Counted from the stretch's first letter, positions 35,440 through 45,505 are shown. The stretch is 64,000 bases of DNA from Streptomyces panaciradicis (GCF_023516615.1 NZ_JAMGBF010000019.1:1-64000), one strand, 5' to 3'. Notes: generated by a model from the letters alone, not told the origin. Numbers and translations are program-made.

Positions 35440-35554
35440 TCTCAGTGGAATTGGTCTTTTCCGCTCGCGGGAATGCCGTAGTGTTTTCCGTGTCGAAAGC
35501 GAACAGCGCTAACGACATCAGAAACAAAGCGCGTAAACAAAGAAAGGCACGGAT

Positions 35555-35680
35555 ATGAGCTTCAAGAAGATCGCCCCGGTGAAGAAGAACGACTGCAAGA
35601 AGGCCGCCCCGGCCGCCGCCCGGAAGCCGGCCCCCAAGAAGCCCGCCCCGAAGCGCCGTCCCGTCGGCCACCAGGGCTGA
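35555..35680 (+). CDS. 41-residue highly basic peptide preceding an ABC exporter
   Basis: 41 aa: 10 Lys, 3 Arg, 8 Ala, 7 Pro, one Cys (residue 14) and a Gly-His-Gln-Gly end; net charge about +11. It begins MSFKKIAPVKKND and continues as PAPKK repeats. AAAGG lies 9 nt before the ATG. No signal peptide and no recognised family. The ABC exporter starts 94 bp later on the same strand with no terminator between, so the peptide is a plausible export substrate; alternatives are a nucleic-acid-binding or ribosome-associated tail peptide. Confidence 0.65.
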   Translation: MSFKKIAPVKKNDCKKAAPAAARKPAPKKPAPKRRPVGHQG

Positions 35681-35774
35681 GACACACCGCGCGGCGGGGT
35701 CATCGGTGGGCGAACGAGCCCGCCCGGTGGCCCCGCCCGGCCATGTCCGCACCACGTGAAGGGAGTTGTCGACG

Positions 35775-37559
35775 ATGACCGAGGTCCGCGCGGCCTTCGG
35801 CCGGTTCTGGCCGCTGACCCGCGGCGACCGCGGATGGCTGGTGACGATCGTCGCCTGCGTGATCGTGTCCGCGATCGCCGAGACCGCCTCGATCCTGCTG
35901 TTCGCCGAACTCACCGACAACGCCCTGAAGGCCGGCTCGCTCTCCGCCTTCTGGGGGCCGGCCGGCGCCTGGCTCGGCGTGGCCGCGCTCGGCGCCCTCG
36001 TCGGCTACCTCGGCAACTCGCTCGCCACCTGGACCGCGGAGAGATTCGTCCTGCGCCTGCGCGCCGGGGTGTTCCGGCACGTCCAGGACCTGCCGCCGCA
36101 CTTCTTCCAGCGGCACCGCCAGGGCGACCTCGTCGAACGCCTCACCGGTGACGTCGAGGCCATCGAGCAGCTCGTCGTCTCCGGAGTCGTCGGCACGGTC
36201 TCCGCCGCCTTCTCCGCCGTCTTCTACGCCTGCGCCGCCCTCTACCTGCGCTGGGACCTGGCCCTGGCCACCTTCGTCCTCGCGCCCCTCTTCCTCCTCG
36301 CCGCCCGCCGCTTCTCCGGCCGCATCAAGGCCGCCTCCCAGGACGAGCGGGTCGCCGACGGCGCGATCACCTCCGTGGTCGAGGAGTCGCTGGGCAACAT
36401 CGTCCTCACCCAGGCCTACAACCGCCGCGCGGACGAGGAGCGGCGGCTCGACCGCGAGGCCCGCGCCTGGATGCGGGCGAGCGTGCGCGGCGCCCGGCTC
36501 AGCGAGATGTACGAGCAGTTCGTCGAGGTCGTCGAGACCCTGTGCGTGCTCGCCGTGATCGGCCTGGGCGTCTGGGAGATCTCCGCCGGCCGCATGACCC
36601 TCGGGCAGCTCCTGGCGTTCGCCGCGTTCATCGGCTACCTCTACCCGCCGGTCCGCAGCCTCGGGCAGCTCGGGCTCACCCTCACCGCGGCCACCGCGGG
36701 CGCCGAGCGGCTGAACGAGATCCTGGACGCGCGCCCGGCCGTCACGGACCCCGCCCGGCCGGCCGCCGAGTGGCCCGTGCGCGGCTGGGTCGGCTTCCAC
36801 CAGGTCTCCTTCCGCTACCCCGAGTCCCGCCGCGCCTCCCTGCGCGACGTGACCTTCTCGGCGGGCCCCGGCGAACTGGTGATCGTCACCGGGGCGAGCG
36901 GCGCCGGGAAGTCGACCCTCTCCAAGCTCCTGACCCGCTTCTACGACCCCGCCCAGGGCGTGATCACCCTCGACGGCGTCCCGCTGACCGACCTCTCCCT
37001 GCGCTTCCTGCGGGAGAACGTCGCCCTGCTGCCCCAGGAGACCCTGATCCTCAACGGCACCATCCGGGAGAACATCGCCTGCGGCCGCCCCGGCGCGAGC
37101 GACGAGGAGATCCGGCGGGCGGCGCGGGAGGCGGCGGCGGACAACTTCATCACCGCACTCCCCGAGGGCTACGACACCCCCATCGCCCCCGGCACGGCCG
37201 CCCTCTCGGGCGGCCAGCTCCAGCGCATCGCCATCGCCCGCGCCATGCTCCGCGCCGCACCGGTCCTCGTCCTGGACGAACCGACCGCGGGCCTCGACGC
37301 GGTGGCCGCCCGCCAGGTGGTGACCCCGCTGCGCAAGCTGATGGCGGGCCGCACCACCATCATGATCACGCACGATCTGACCCTGGCTCCGGACGCGGAC
37401 CGCATCCTGGTCGTCGACCGCGGCCGGCTGGTGGAGACCGGCACCCACCCCGAACTCCTCGCGCGCGGCGGCGCCTACGCGGCTCTCGCCCAGCCGCTGC
37501 CGGACGCCGTGGCCGACCGGCCGCAGGCGACGGACGAGACGATGATCCTCAGGTGGTAG
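35775..37559 (+). CDS. ABC exporter, fused membrane and ATPase domains
   Basis: 594 aa half-transporter. Six-helix type I exporter domain (residues about 1-320), then an ATPase with Walker A GASGAGKST, signature LSGGQLQRI, Walker B VLVLDEPTAGLD and H-loop MITHDL. There is no N-terminal C39 peptidase. It is of the MsbA/LmrA class used for lipids, drugs or small peptides. ATG at 35775 chosen: AGGGAG lies 9 nt upstream, whereas the TTG at 35766 sits directly on that site. Downstream of the basic-peptide gene, likely co-transcribed. Confidence 0.9.
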   Translation: MTEVRAAFGRFWPLTRGDRGWLVTIVACVIVSAIAETASILLFAELTDNALKAGSLSAFWGPAGAWLGVAALGALVGYLGNSLATWTAERFVLRLRAGVFRHVQDLPPHFFQRHRQGDLVERLTGDVEAIEQLVVSGVVGTVSAAFSAVFYACAALYLRWDLALATFVLAPLFLLAARRFSGRIKAASQDERVADGAITSVVEESLGNIVLTQAYNRRADEERRLDREARAWMRASVRGARLSEMYEQFVEVVETLCVLAVIGLGVWEISAGRMTLGQLLAFAAFIGYLYPPVRSLGQLGLTLTAATAGAERLNEILDARPAVTDPARPAAEWPVRGWVGFHQVSFRYPESRRASLRDVTFSAGPGELVIVTGASGAGKSTLSKLLTRFYDPAQGVITLDGVPLTDLSLRFLRENVALLPQETLILNGTIRENIACGRPGASDEEIRRAAREAAADNFITALPEGYDTPIAPGTAALSGGQLQRIAIARAMLRAAPVLVLDEPTAGLDAVAARQVVTPLRKLMAGRTTIMITHDLTLAPDADRILVVDRGRLVETGTHPELLARGGAYAALAQPLPDAVADRPQATDETMILRW

Positions 37560-38280
37560 GCCGCAGGGCCGACCACCGCTGCAGGACGGCGCCGAGAATA
37601 CCGAAGCAGGCCAGCGGTACGACCACCAGCAGCACGAACAGGTGCTCGGGACGGCCGGTGACGACCTCCCAGAAGTCGACCGCGAACATGACGAAGAACA
37701 CCGCGAGCGCGCTGTAGCCGGCCCGGATCCACGCAGTGCGCCGGGCCGCGCCCCGCCGGATGAGCTCCTCGACCCGCGGGGACGGCTCCCAGGCCAGACT
37801 GCGGTACGGGGCGGCGGCCAGGCACAGCTCCGAGACCTCGGCGTACGGGTCGCCCACCTGCCGGTCGTCGAGATGCCAGAGCAGATGCCGGCGGCCCTCG
37901 ACGTCGTACAGGTAGGTCAGCCATCTCGGCCCCTGCGAGCCCGAACCGCGCAGGGCGGGCTCGACCCGGATGTCGTACACGTCGGCCCAGTACCAGGACC
38001 GCGACCGCAGGCGGCCCTGGACGGTGATGCCGGAGGCCGTGACACGGGTGTGCGCCCGCAGCTGCTCCAGGGCGATCCGGACGAGGGTCGCCGTGAAGAG
38101 CACGCCGACCGACAGGGGCATCCAGTGCGGCGGGCCGTAGCCGTCGGCGGACCGATCGCCGACGCCACCGGCACGGAAGAGAGCGTTCCCGCCGATCAGC
38201 ACCGCGACGCCGAGCTGCAGCAACGGCGGCCTGCGCCGTCGTCGGTACACCCGCTCGACAGCGCCCGTGTCCCCGCCCAT
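37549..38280 (-). CDS. membrane protein with PH-like (bPH) middle domain
   Basis: 243 aa. Two helices near residues 20-70, a ~90 aa soluble part with TRVTASGITVQGRLRSRSWYWADVYDIRV typical of bacterial PH domains, and two C-terminal helices. Function unknown. Convergent with the exporter gene, overlapping its last 11 bp. Confidence 0.65.
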   Translation of the reverse strand: MGGDTGAVERVYRRRRRPPLLQLGVAVLIGGNALFRAGGVGDRSADGYGPPHWMPLSVGVLFTATLVRIALEQLRAHTRVTASGITVQGRLRSRSWYWADVYDIRVEPALRGSGSQGPRWLTYLYDVEGRRHLLWHLDDRQVGDPYAEVSELCLAAAPYRSLAWEPSPRVEELIRRGAARRTAWIRAGYSALAVFFVMFAVDFWEVVTGRPEHLFVLLVVVPLACFGILGAVLQRWSALRPTT

Positions 38281-38359
38281 ACGCCCACCCCATTCTGTTC
38301 GGGGTGATCGTAAGCCGGGGACCTCGAGGCGTCGGCGTCAGGAGGCGGTCGGCGTCCGG

Positions 38360-38428
38360 TCACCCGGCCGCGAGGACGAGCGGGACGGCCACGGCGAGCG
38401 CGGCCCTGGACCGGGGGTGCTGGGACAT
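38360..38428 (-). CDS. possible 22-residue hydrophobic peptide
   Basis: MSQHPRSRAALAVAVPLVLAAG: a short ORF that looks like a signal peptide, preceded by GGAG at 6 nt. It lies alone in the 38281-38506 gap downstream of the kinase gene. Could be a real micro-protein or chance. Confidence 0.25.
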   Translation of the reverse strand: MSQHPRSRAALAVAVPLVLAAG

Positions 38429-38506
38429 GGGGGGCTCCAATCCGTGCGGGAACGGGGACCGCTGATGGGACGTCACCCCGCGGGGAAGGGTTGCCGGGTC
38501 GCCGTC

Positions 38507-39967
38507 CTACGGCGCCGCGTCCGGTGGGGGTGTCGGCGCGCCCGGCAGGCGTACGGTCGCGACGGTCCCGCCGCCCTGCGCACGCTTCAGCGTCACCTCG
38601 CCGCCGGCCTGCTGGACCGTGCGGGCCACGATGGACAGGCCCAGCCCGGAACCGGGCAGCGCGCGGGCGCTCGGGGAACGCCAGAAGCGGTCGAAGACGT
38701 GCGGGAGTTCGTCCTCGGGGATGCCGGGGCCGTGGTCGCGCACGGTCAGGACGCCCTCGCTCAGCCGGACCTCGACGGTGCCGCCCTCCGGGCTGAACTT
38801 CACCGCGTTGTCGAGGATGTTGACGAGCGCCCGCTCCAGGGCGGACGGCTCCGCCCGGACGTACCAGGGCTCGAGGTCGGCGGTGATCGTCAGCTCGGGG
38901 CCGCGCAGCCGGGCCCGGCGCAGGGCCGCCTCCGCGGTGTCCCGCAGCGAGACGACCTGCACGCGCTCGCCCCGCTGCCCCTCCGACCGCGACAGCTCCT
39001 GCAGGTCCCCGATCAGTGACGCCAGCTCGGTCATCTGTGCCTTCACCGAGGCCAGCAGCGCCTTGCGGTCGGCCTCGGGGAGGGGCCGGCCGGTCTCCTC
39101 GCTGCGGGTGAGGAGCTCGACGTTGGTGCGCAGGGAGGTGAGGGGCGTCCGCAGCTCGTGACCGGCGTCCGCGATGAGCTGCTGCTGCAGCTCGCGGGAG
39201 CTGGCCAGCGAGGAGGTCATCGAGTTGAACGAACGGGACAGCCGGGCCACCTCGTCCTCGGCGTCGTCCTCCACGGGGATGCGGATGCCCAGGTCCTCGG
39301 TCCGGGCGACGTGCTCGACGGCCTCGGTCAGCTTGTCCACGGGCCGCAGCCCGGCCCGGGCGACGGCGAGCCCCGCGGCACCCGCACCGAGGACACCGAC
39401 GCCGGAGACGAGGAGGAGGATGAGGGCGAGGTCGTTGAGGGTCTTCTCCGTGTTCTTCAGCGGCAGGGCGACCAGAAGAGCCGCCTTGGAGCTGACGCCC
39501 GTGTCCCGGTCGGTGATCGCGAAGCCCGGCAGGGCCAGCACCCGGACGGCGTTGCCGTTGGAGTCGACGCTGTTGTGGAAGACGCCGTCGCCGTCGTTCC
39601 CTTCCTTGATCAGGCGCTTGTCGGTCTGGGTGACCTTGACCGTCCCCGCGGAGAAGGGCAGGACGCAGGTCCGCCCCGTCTCCGAGACGACCTGGAAGTA
39701 CGTGGTCGGCGGCGGCTTGCCGGAGTCCTGGGTGACCTTCGTGGTGCAGTGGTTGACCGCCTGATCGGCCTGGTCCCGCAGCGGGAACTGCCGATTGCCC
39801 AACTGCTTCTGCAGATCGGCGTTGACCTGCTCGTACAACTTCCCCTGCACGATGAACCAGCACGTCACCGACACCGCCGCCACCGCGAACGCCACAGCGG
39901 CGGCGACCAGCATCGCCAGCCGGGAGCGGATCGGCAGCGTCTGGAAGCGCCGTAGGACCTTCTTCAC
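38507..39967 (-). CDS. cssS: sensor histidine kinase (CssS-type)
   Basis: 486 aa. Two membrane helices (about residues 18-40 and 185-210) flank a ~145 aa extracytoplasmic sensor with two cysteines; then HAMP, HisKA with [11 protein letters not shown], and HATPase with NILDNAVKF and [12 protein letters not shown] start overlaps the response-regulator stop (GTGA). Its neighbours (regulator, HtrA-like protease) match the S. lividans CssRS secretion-stress system (SCO4155/4156 as I recall), which senses misfolded exported protein. The symbol rests on that synteny. Confidence 0.85.
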   Translation of the reverse strand: MKKVLRRFQTLPIRSRLAMLVAAAVAFAVAAVSVTCWFIVQGKLYEQVNADLQKQLGNRQFPLRDQADQAVNHCTTKVTQDSGKPPPTTYFQVVSETGRTCVLPFSAGTVKVTQTDKRLIKEGNDGDGVFHNSVDSNGNAVRVLALPGFAITDRDTGVSSKAALLVALPLKNTEKTLNDLALILLLVSGVGVLGAGAAGLAVARAGLRPVDKLTEAVEHVARTEDLGIRIPVEDDAEDEVARLSRSFNSMTSSLASSRELQQQLIADAGHELRTPLTSLRTNVELLTRSEETGRPLPEADRKALLASVKAQMTELASLIGDLQELSRSEGQRGERVQVVSLRDTAEAALRRARLRGPELTITADLEPWYVRAEPSALERALVNILDNAVKFSPEGGTVEVRLSEGVLTVRDHGPGIPEDELPHVFDRFWRSPSARALPGSGLGLSIVARTVQQAGGEVTLKRAQGGGTVATVRLPGAPTPPPDAAP

Positions 39968-40701
39968 TCCGCCCCGCCCTGCCGCAGCACATACCCCACG
40001 CCCCGCACGGTGTGCACGAGCCGCGGCTCGCCGCCCGCCTCCGTCTTGCGGCGCAGGTACATCACGTACACGTCCAGCGAGTTGGACGACGGTTCGAAGT
40101 CGAAGCCCCACACCGCCTTCAGGATCTGCTCCCGGGTCAGCACCTGCCTCGGGTGCGCCATGAACATCTCCAGCAGGGTGAACTCCGTGCGCGTCAGCTC
40201 CACCGGCCGTCCGCCCCGCGTCACCTCCCGCGTCGCCAGGTCCATCCGCAGGTCGGCGAAGGTGAGCGCCTCGTCCTCGTCGGCCGTCGCCGCGCCGGCC
40301 GCCGCGGCGTAGGAGCTGCGCCGCAGCAGCGCGCGGACGCGGGCGAAGAGCTCGTCCAGCTCGAACGGCTTGACCAGGTAGTCGTCGGCGCCCGCGTCGA
40401 GGCCGGTGACCCGGTCGCCGACCGTGTCGCGGGCCGTCAGCATCAGGATCGGCGTGGTGTCGCCCGCGCCGCGGATGCGGCGGGCCGCGGTCAGGCCGTC
40501 CATGCGGGGCATCTGGATGTCGAGGACCACGAGGTCGGGGCGGTAGGCGGTGGCCTTGTCCAGCGCGTCGGCGCCGTCGACCGCGACCTCGGTGTCGTAC
40601 CCCTCGAAGGCGAGGCTGCGCTGGAGTGCTTCGCGCACGGCCGGCTCGTCGTCGACGATCAGGATGCGCTGCGGTTCACGGTCGCCGTCGGCGGGGCTCA
40701 T
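39964..40701 (-). CDS. cssR: OmpR-family response regulator (CssR-type)
   Basis: 245 aa. Receiver with acidic DDE pocket ([10 protein letters not shown]), phosphoacceptor Asp in [12 protein letters not shown], Thr in LTARD and Lys in VKPF; C-terminal winged helix ([26 protein letters not shown]...[12 protein letters not shown]). Activates protease genes in the secretion-stress model. Partner kinase overlaps its stop codon; the small ORF and HtrA-like gene lie upstream on the same strand. Confidence 0.87.
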   Translation of the reverse strand: MSPADGDREPQRILIVDDEPAVREALQRSLAFEGYDTEVAVDGADALDKATAYRPDLVVLDIQMPRMDGLTAARRIRGAGDTTPILMLTARDTVGDRVTGLDAGADDYLVKPFELDELFARVRALLRRSSYAAAAGAATADEDEALTFADLRMDLATREVTRGGRPVELTRTEFTLLEMFMAHPRQVLTREQILKAVWGFDFEPSSNSLDVYVMYLRRKTEAGGEPRLVHTVRGVGYVLRQGGAE

Positions 40702-40762
40702 GGGATCCGGTTCCTCGGGTGCGGTGGGGTGCGGGGGCTGACGATCTCAGCGTCGCACGGTT

Positions 40763-40942
40763 TCAGGCCCGTGCGGTACGGCGGCGGGAGCGGGCCGTCG
40801 TCGCCCTGCGCCCGGCGACCCGGGCGGGGGCCACCTCGGGGGCGCGGCCCGCCGGGGCGTGCAGTGCGTACGCCACTTCGAGGGCCAGGGTGAAGGCGGC
40901 CGGGCCGGTGCCGGCGCCCGGGTGGGAGACCTGCTGGATCAT
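40763..40942 (-). CDS. small basic protein between htrA and cssR
   Basis: 59 aa: MIQQVSHPGAGTGPAAFTL..., then a C-terminal half rich in Ala/Arg (RRATTARSRRR). AAGGAG lies 8 nt before the ATG. It starts 33 bp after the protease gene and ends 61 bp before cssR, so it is probably co-transcribed. No family recognised; composition is typical of Streptomyces-specific small proteins. Confidence 0.6.
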   Translation of the reverse strand: MIQQVSHPGAGTGPAAFTLALEVAYALHAPAGRAPEVAPARVAGRRATTARSRRRTARA

Positions 40943-40975
40943 GACGTACTCCTTGCTGTCGCGGTGGTGCGTGGG

Positions 40976-42136
40976 TCAGCTGGTGGAGCCCGACCGGAGC
41001 GTGGCCAGGTCGGCCTTGACGGTGTTGATCGGGATGGCGAAGCCGAGGCCGATGCTGCCGGCGTCCGAGGAGGACGAGCCCGAGGAGGAACTGGCGGAGT
41101 ACATCGCGGAGTTGATGCCGATGATGTTGCCGCCGGCGTCGATCAGCGCGCCGCCGGAGTTGCCGGGGTTGAGGGAGGCGTCCGTCTGGATGGCCTTGTA
41201 GGTGGTGGTGGAGGAGCCGGTGTCGCCGTTGAACTGGCGGCCGCCGAACTGGAACGGCCAGTTGCCGTCGCCGCCGCCCTGCTGCTGGCCCTGGCTCTCG
41301 TCGGTGGAGACGGTCACGTCGCGGTCGAGCGCGGAGACGATGCCGCTGGTGACGGTGCCGGACAGGCCCTCGGGGGAGCCGATCGCCACCACCGTGTCGC
41401 CGACCTTGACGCCGCTGGAGTTGCCGAGGGTGGCCGGCTTGAGGCCGGAGGCGCCCTCCAGCTTGATCAGCGCGAGGTCCTTCTTGCTGTCGGTGCCGAC
41501 GACCTTCGCGGTGTACGACTTGCCGTCGCTGGTCGTCACCTTGATGGACTGGGCGCCGGAGACGACGTGGTTGTTGGTGACGATCTCGCCGCCGCTCGTG
41601 ATGATCACGCCGGAGCCGGTGGAGGTGCCGTTGCTCAGCGTGGCGCTGACCTCGACCACGCTCGGGCTGACGGCGGCGGCGATGGAGGCGACGTCGCCCT
41701 TCTTGCTGGACGGCACCACGCTGGCGGTCGTGGAGCTGCTCGCGGCGGTGTCGGTGCCGGTCAGCTCCTGGAAGGCGTACGCGGTGCCGCCGCCTATCGC
41801 AGCGGCCACGATCGCCACGGCGGCCAGCAGGGCGAAGGGGCCCCGGGCGCGCTTCCGGGCGGCCGGGGCGGCCCCGGGCGCGGGCTCGGCGGAGACGGTG
41901 GGGAGCACCGCCGTACCTCCGCCGTTGCCGCCGCCCTCTCCGCCGGCCATGGGCTGGGGGCCGCCCGGCCACGCGGGGGTGCCCGGCGCGGCGCTGACCG
42001 GCTCCGCCTGCGCGGGACGGTACGCCGGCGGGGGCGGCCACTCCGGGTTCACGGGGGAGGAGGAGTGCTGCCGGGCGCCCTGGTAAGGGTTCTCGTGCTG
42101 CTCGTACTCGCCGTCGCGGCGGAAGCTCTCGGTCAT
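40976..42136 (-). CDS. HtrA/DegP-like membrane-anchored serine protease without PDZ domain
   Basis: 386 aa. A ~95 residue Pro/Gly-rich cytoplasmic part, one membrane helix (FALLAAVAIVAAAIGGGTAYAF), then a trypsin-fold protease: His in VTNNHVV, Asp in KDLALIKL, Ser in NPGNSGGAL. The protein ends just after GLGFAIPINTV, where HtrA proteins normally continue into a PDZ domain, so this is a PDZ-less form. Degrades misfolded secreted proteins. Lies upstream of cssRS and has candidate CssR boxes. Confidence 0.88.
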   Translation of the reverse strand: MTESFRRDGEYEQHENPYQGARQHSSSPVNPEWPPPPAYRPAQAEPVSAAPGTPAWPGGPQPMAGGEGGGNGGGTAVLPTVSAEPAPGAAPAARKRARGPFALLAAVAIVAAAIGGGTAYAFQELTGTDTAASSSTTASVVPSSKKGDVASIAAAVSPSVVEVSATLSNGTSTGSGVIITSGGEIVTNNHVVSGAQSIKVTTSDGKSYTAKVVGTDSKKDLALIKLEGASGLKPATLGNSSGVKVGDTVVAIGSPEGLSGTVTSGIVSALDRDVTVSTDESQGQQQGGGDGNWPFQFGGRQFNGDTGSSTTTYKAIQTDASLNPGNSGGALIDAGGNIIGINSAMYSASSSSGSSSSDAGSIGLGFAIPINTVKADLATLRSGSTS

Positions 42137-42170
42137 GCCATCGAGCTTGTCGCGCGACCATGAGAGCTTC

Positions 42171-42262
42171 CTGAGTGCCCGCTGAGAACGCCACCAGAAC
42201 TCGGTATGCCCGATATAAAGGCGGTTCCGGCAGTCTGTGGGGGTCTCTCAGGAAACCTTCAG
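42171..42262 (-). promoter_or_regulatory. candidate CssR direct-repeat boxes upstream of the HtrA-like gene
   Basis: Minus strand CTCAG-N6-CTCAG (42171-42186) and plus strand CTCAG-N6-TTCAG (42247-42262, followed by another CTCAG at 42266). 11-bp-spaced direct repeats are typical for OmpR-family regulators; the motif resembles the mycobacterial MprA box. Sites lie 35-125 bp upstream of the protease start. Confidence 0.5.
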
Positions 42263-42266
42263 AAAC

Positions 42267-43289
42267 TCAGTCGCAGCCGCAGGACCGGCGGACGACCAGC
42301 CGGGACGGGAACGTCTTCAGCCGCTCCCGCCGGGCGCCCGCCACCCGCAGGCCGTCGTCCAGGACGAGGTCCACGGCGGCCCGGGCCATCGCGCTGCGGT
42401 CGGAGGCGATCGTCGTCAGCGGCGGGTCCGTGAGCGCCGCCTCCTTGATGTCGTCGAAGCCCGCCACCGCCAGCTCGCCGGGCACGTCGATGCGCAGCTC
42501 CCGCGCGGCCCGCAGCACACCGATGGCCTGGTCGTCGGTGGAGCAGAAGACGGCGGGCGGCCGCCGCGGCCCGGCAAGGATCTCCAGCGCTATGCGGTAC
42601 GCGTCGTAGCGGTTGTACGGCGCCTCGAACAGCCGCCCCTCGGTCGGCTTGCCGGCCTCCTCCATCGCGCGCCGCCAGCCCTCGACGTGGTCCGAGACCG
42701 GGTCGCCGACGGCGGGCGTCTCGGCGGTGCCGCCCATACAGGCGACGTAGTCGTACCCGTGCTCCAGCAGATGCTGCACGGCGAGGTGGGCGCCGCCGAG
42801 GTCGTCGGTGACGACGGCGACGTCGTCGATGGCCTCGGGCCGCTCGTGCAGCAGTACGACGCGGGCGTCCCAGGCGTCGATCTCGGCGGCGGCGAGGTCG
42901 TTCAGGGCGTGGGAGACGAGGATGAGGCCCGACACGCGCATCCCGAGGAAGGCGCGCAGGTAGTGGACCTCGCGCTCGGCGACGTAGTCGGTGTTGCCGA
43001 CGAGGACCATCTTCCCGCGCTCGGAGGCGGCCTGTTCGACCGCGTGGGCCATCTCGCCGAAGAACGGCTGGCGCGCGTCCGGGATGATCAGGCCTATGAG
43101 GTCGGTGCGGCGGGACGCCATCGCCTGGGCGACCCGGTCGGGCCGGTACCCCAGCTCCTTGATGGCGGCGAGGACACGCTCGCGCGTGGCCGGGGCGACC
43201 GGCCGGGGTCCGTTGTTGATGACGTAGCTGACCACGGCGGTGGAAGTCCCCGCCAGCCGCGCCACATCGTCCCGAGTCACCTTGGCCAC
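42267..43289 (-). CDS. LacI-family transcriptional regulator
   Basis: 340 aa. N-terminal HTH ([36 protein letters not shown]) and a hinge helix with [15 protein letters not shown], then a periplasmic-binding-like sugar domain ([41 protein letters not shown]). Ends in SCGCD. GTG start with no clear ribosome-binding site. No sugar operon nearby, so the ligand is unknown; possibly a global regulator. Confidence 0.9.
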   Translation of the reverse strand: MAKVTRDDVARLAGTSTAVVSYVINNGPRPVAPATRERVLAAIKELGYRPDRVAQAMASRRTDLIGLIIPDARQPFFGEMAHAVEQAASERGKMVLVGNTDYVAEREVHYLRAFLGMRVSGLILVSHALNDLAAAEIDAWDARVVLLHERPEAIDDVAVVTDDLGGAHLAVQHLLEHGYDYVACMGGTAETPAVGDPVSDHVEGWRRAMEEAGKPTEGRLFEAPYNRYDAYRIALEILAGPRRPPAVFCSTDDQAIGVLRAARELRIDVPGELAVAGFDDIKEAALTDPPLTTIASDRSAMARAAVDLVLDDGLRVAGARRERLKTFPSRLVVRRSCGCD

Positions 43290-43386
43290 GCGCGGAGTCT
43301 ACGCGGATATACCCGGTCCGGGCAGGGCGAGCGGAACCTTCCCGCGGTACCTCCCGTGCGGAGGCAATGCCCTGCCCAGGGGCCGG

Positions 43387-44166
43387 TCATGCGTCCGCAG
43401 GCACCTCGGCGCCGTCCCGCGCGGGCGCGGTGTCCGCATCCTCCGTCTTTGTCCGGTCTGCCGCGGCCTTGGCCTCGTCCGAGACGCGGTCGGCCTTCTC
43501 GGGAGTAACGAATCGATAACCGACGTTCCGGACGGTGCCGATCAGCGACTCGTGCTCGGGGCCGAGCTTGGCCCGCAGCCGCCGTACGTGCACGTCGACC
43601 GTTCGGGTGCCGCCGAAGTAGTCGTAGCCCCAGACCTCCTGCAGCAGCTGCGCGCGCGTGAAGACGCGGCCCGGGTGCTGGGCGAGGTACTTCAGGAGCT
43701 CGAACTCCTTGAAGGTGAGGTCGAGGACCCGGCCCTTGAGTTTCGCGCTGTAGGTGGCCTCGTCGACGGACAGGTCGCCGTTGCGGATCTCCATGGGGGA
43801 GTCGTCGTTGACGATCTGCTGCCGGCCCATGGCCAGCCGGAGCCGGGCCTCGACCTCCGCCGGGCCGGCGGTGTCGAGCAGGACGTCGTCGATGCCCCAG
43901 TCGGCGGTGACGGCGGCGAGGCCGCCCTCGGTGACGACGAGGATGAGTGGACAGCCCGGCCCGGTGGAGCGCAGCAGCTGGCACAGGCTGCGGACCTGCG
44001 GGAGGTCGCGCCGGCCGTCGATGAGGATGACGTCGGCGCCGGGGGTGTCGACGAGTGCGGGGCCTTCCGCCGGTGCCACGCGGACGTTGTGCAGCAACAG
44101 GCCGAGTGCCGGGAGCACCTCCGTCGACGGCTGGAGGGCATTGGTCAGGAGCAGCAGAGAACTCAT
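43387..44166 (-). CDS. glnR: nitrogen regulator GlnR
   Basis: 259 aa. Atypical OmpR-type regulator: the receiver (residues 1-115) keeps the fold but lacks the full DD-D-K phosphorylation pocket, and the winged helix ([57 protein letters not shown]) is almost invariant in actinobacteria. It is the orphan master regulator of nitrogen assimilation (glnA, amtB, nirB). C-tail is acidic and disordered. ATG at 44166 with AGGAGG 10 nt upstream. Confidence 0.95.
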   Translation of the reverse strand: MSSLLLLTNALQPSTEVLPALGLLLHNVRVAPAEGPALVDTPGADVILIDGRRDLPQVRSLCQLLRSTGPGCPLILVVTEGGLAAVTADWGIDDVLLDTAGPAEVEARLRLAMGRQQIVNDDSPMEIRNGDLSVDEATYSAKLKGRVLDLTFKEFELLKYLAQHPGRVFTRAQLLQEVWGYDYFGGTRTVDVHVRRLRAKLGPEHESLIGTVRNVGYRFVTPEKADRVSDEAKAAADRTKTEDADTAPARDGAEVPADA

Positions 44167-44348
44167 ACGTCTGGTTCCTCCTCGGTCCCTGCGAGGACGT
44201 GTGCGGTGCGTCACCTGCTCTGCGATCCCGAAGGCCCCGTACACCAGCGGTCACCTGGAGTTTCCCGCTTCGTATACAACGCTTCCGAAAGCACAAAAGG
44301 ACCCGGGGGCTACGCTGCCCGAGTCCTCTGCCCAGCAGAATAGCCCAC

Positions 44349-45212
44349 ATGAGCTCTCCGTCGGCAGGTCATGTGGGCCGTTCCACCGTCCGTCCGAATC
44401 CCGAGACGATCAGACCTGCACCTTTGCGGACGATTCTCCACACGGACGACGGAGTGACGATCGATTCCGTATACGATCCGCCGGCCGCCGTATACGACAC
44501 CTCCGCGCCACCTCGCGTCGACCTCGTGTTCGTCGTCGCCCACGGCTTCACCGGCGATGTGGACAAGCCCCACGTACGGCGGGTGGTGGAGGCGTTCACG
44601 CAGTTCGGGGCCGTGGTCTCGTTCTCCTTCCGCGGTCACGGCGCCTCCGGCGGGCGCTCGACGGTGGGCGACAAGGAGGTGCTCGACCTGGCGGCCGCGG
44701 TGGAGTGGGCGCGGGGGCTCGGGCACGCGCGCGTGGCGACCGTCGGGTTCTCCATGGGCGGCTCGGTGGTGCTGCGGCACGCGGCGCTGTACGGACGGGA
44801 GCGCGGGGGGCGCACCGAGGCGGGCACGGACGCGGTGGTCTCGGTGAGCGCGCCGGCCCGCTGGTACTACCGGGGCACGGCCCCCATGCGGAAGCTGCAC
44901 TGGCTGGTGACGCGCCCGGAGGGCCGCCTGGTCGGCCGCTACGGCTTCGGTACGCGCATCCACCACCGGGAGTGGAACCCGGTCCCGCTCTCCCCGGTCG
45001 AGGCCGTCCCGAGGATCGCCCCGACGCCGCTGCTGATCGTGCACGGCGACCGGGACGGCTACTTCCCCCTCGACCACCCCCGCATGCTGGCCGCTGCCGC
45101 CGGTGAGCACGGCGAGCTGTGGGTGGAGAGCGGCATGGGCCATGCCGAGCACGCGGTGACGGACGAGCTCCTGGCCCGCATCGGGGGCTGGGCCGCCGGC
45201 GCGGCGGGCTAG
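44349..45212 (+). CDS. alpha/beta hydrolase
   Basis: 287 aa. Catalytic Ser in GFSMGGS, Asp in HGDRDGYF, His in GMGHAEHA; oxyanion region HGFTGD. Resembles lysophospholipase/esterase-like hydrolases. Divergent from glnR, with the MoaD-like gene 36 bp downstream on the same strand. Substrate unknown. Confidence 0.85.
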   Translation: MSSPSAGHVGRSTVRPNPETIRPAPLRTILHTDDGVTIDSVYDPPAAVYDTSAPPRVDLVFVVAHGFTGDVDKPHVRRVVEAFTQFGAVVSFSFRGHGASGGRSTVGDKEVLDLAAAVEWARGLGHARVATVGFSMGGSVVLRHAALYGRERGGRTEAGTDAVVSVSAPARWYYRGTAPMRKLHWLVTRPEGRLVGRYGFGTRIHHREWNPVPLSPVEAVPRIAPTPLLIVHGDRDGYFPLDHPRMLAAAAGEHGELWVESGMGHAEHAVTDELLARIGGWAAGAAG

Positions 45213-45248
45213 CCTGGCGTCGTACACAGCCGACTGATTGAGGAACGG

Positions 45249-45503
45249 ATGCCAAAGGTCACGGTGCGCTACTGGGCCGCCGCGAAGGCCGCGGCCGGGG
45301 TCGCCGAGGAGCCGTACGACGCGGCCACCCTCGCCGAGGCGCTCGACGCCGTGCGCGAGCGACACCCCGGCGAACTCGCGCGCGTGCTGCAGCGATGCTC
45401 GTTCCTGATCGACGGTGATCCCGTGGGGACCCGCGGGCATGAGACGGTACGGCTGGCCGACGGCGGCACGGTCGAGGTGCTCCCGCCGTTCGCAGGAGGG
45501 TGA
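45249..45503 (+). CDS. MoaD/ThiS-family sulfur carrier protein
   Basis: 84 aa ubiquitin-like protein ending in FAGG, the Gly-Gly tail that is thiocarboxylated. VTVRYWAAAKAAAGV is typical of MoaD. It could supply sulfur for molybdopterin or another cofactor; no moaE or thiF is next to it. GAGG ribosome-binding site. Confidence 0.88.
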   Translation: MPKVTVRYWAAAKAAAGVAEEPYDAATLAEALDAVRERHPGELARVLQRCSFLIDGDPVGTRGHETVRLADGGTVEVLPPFAGG

Positions 45504-45505
45504 GG

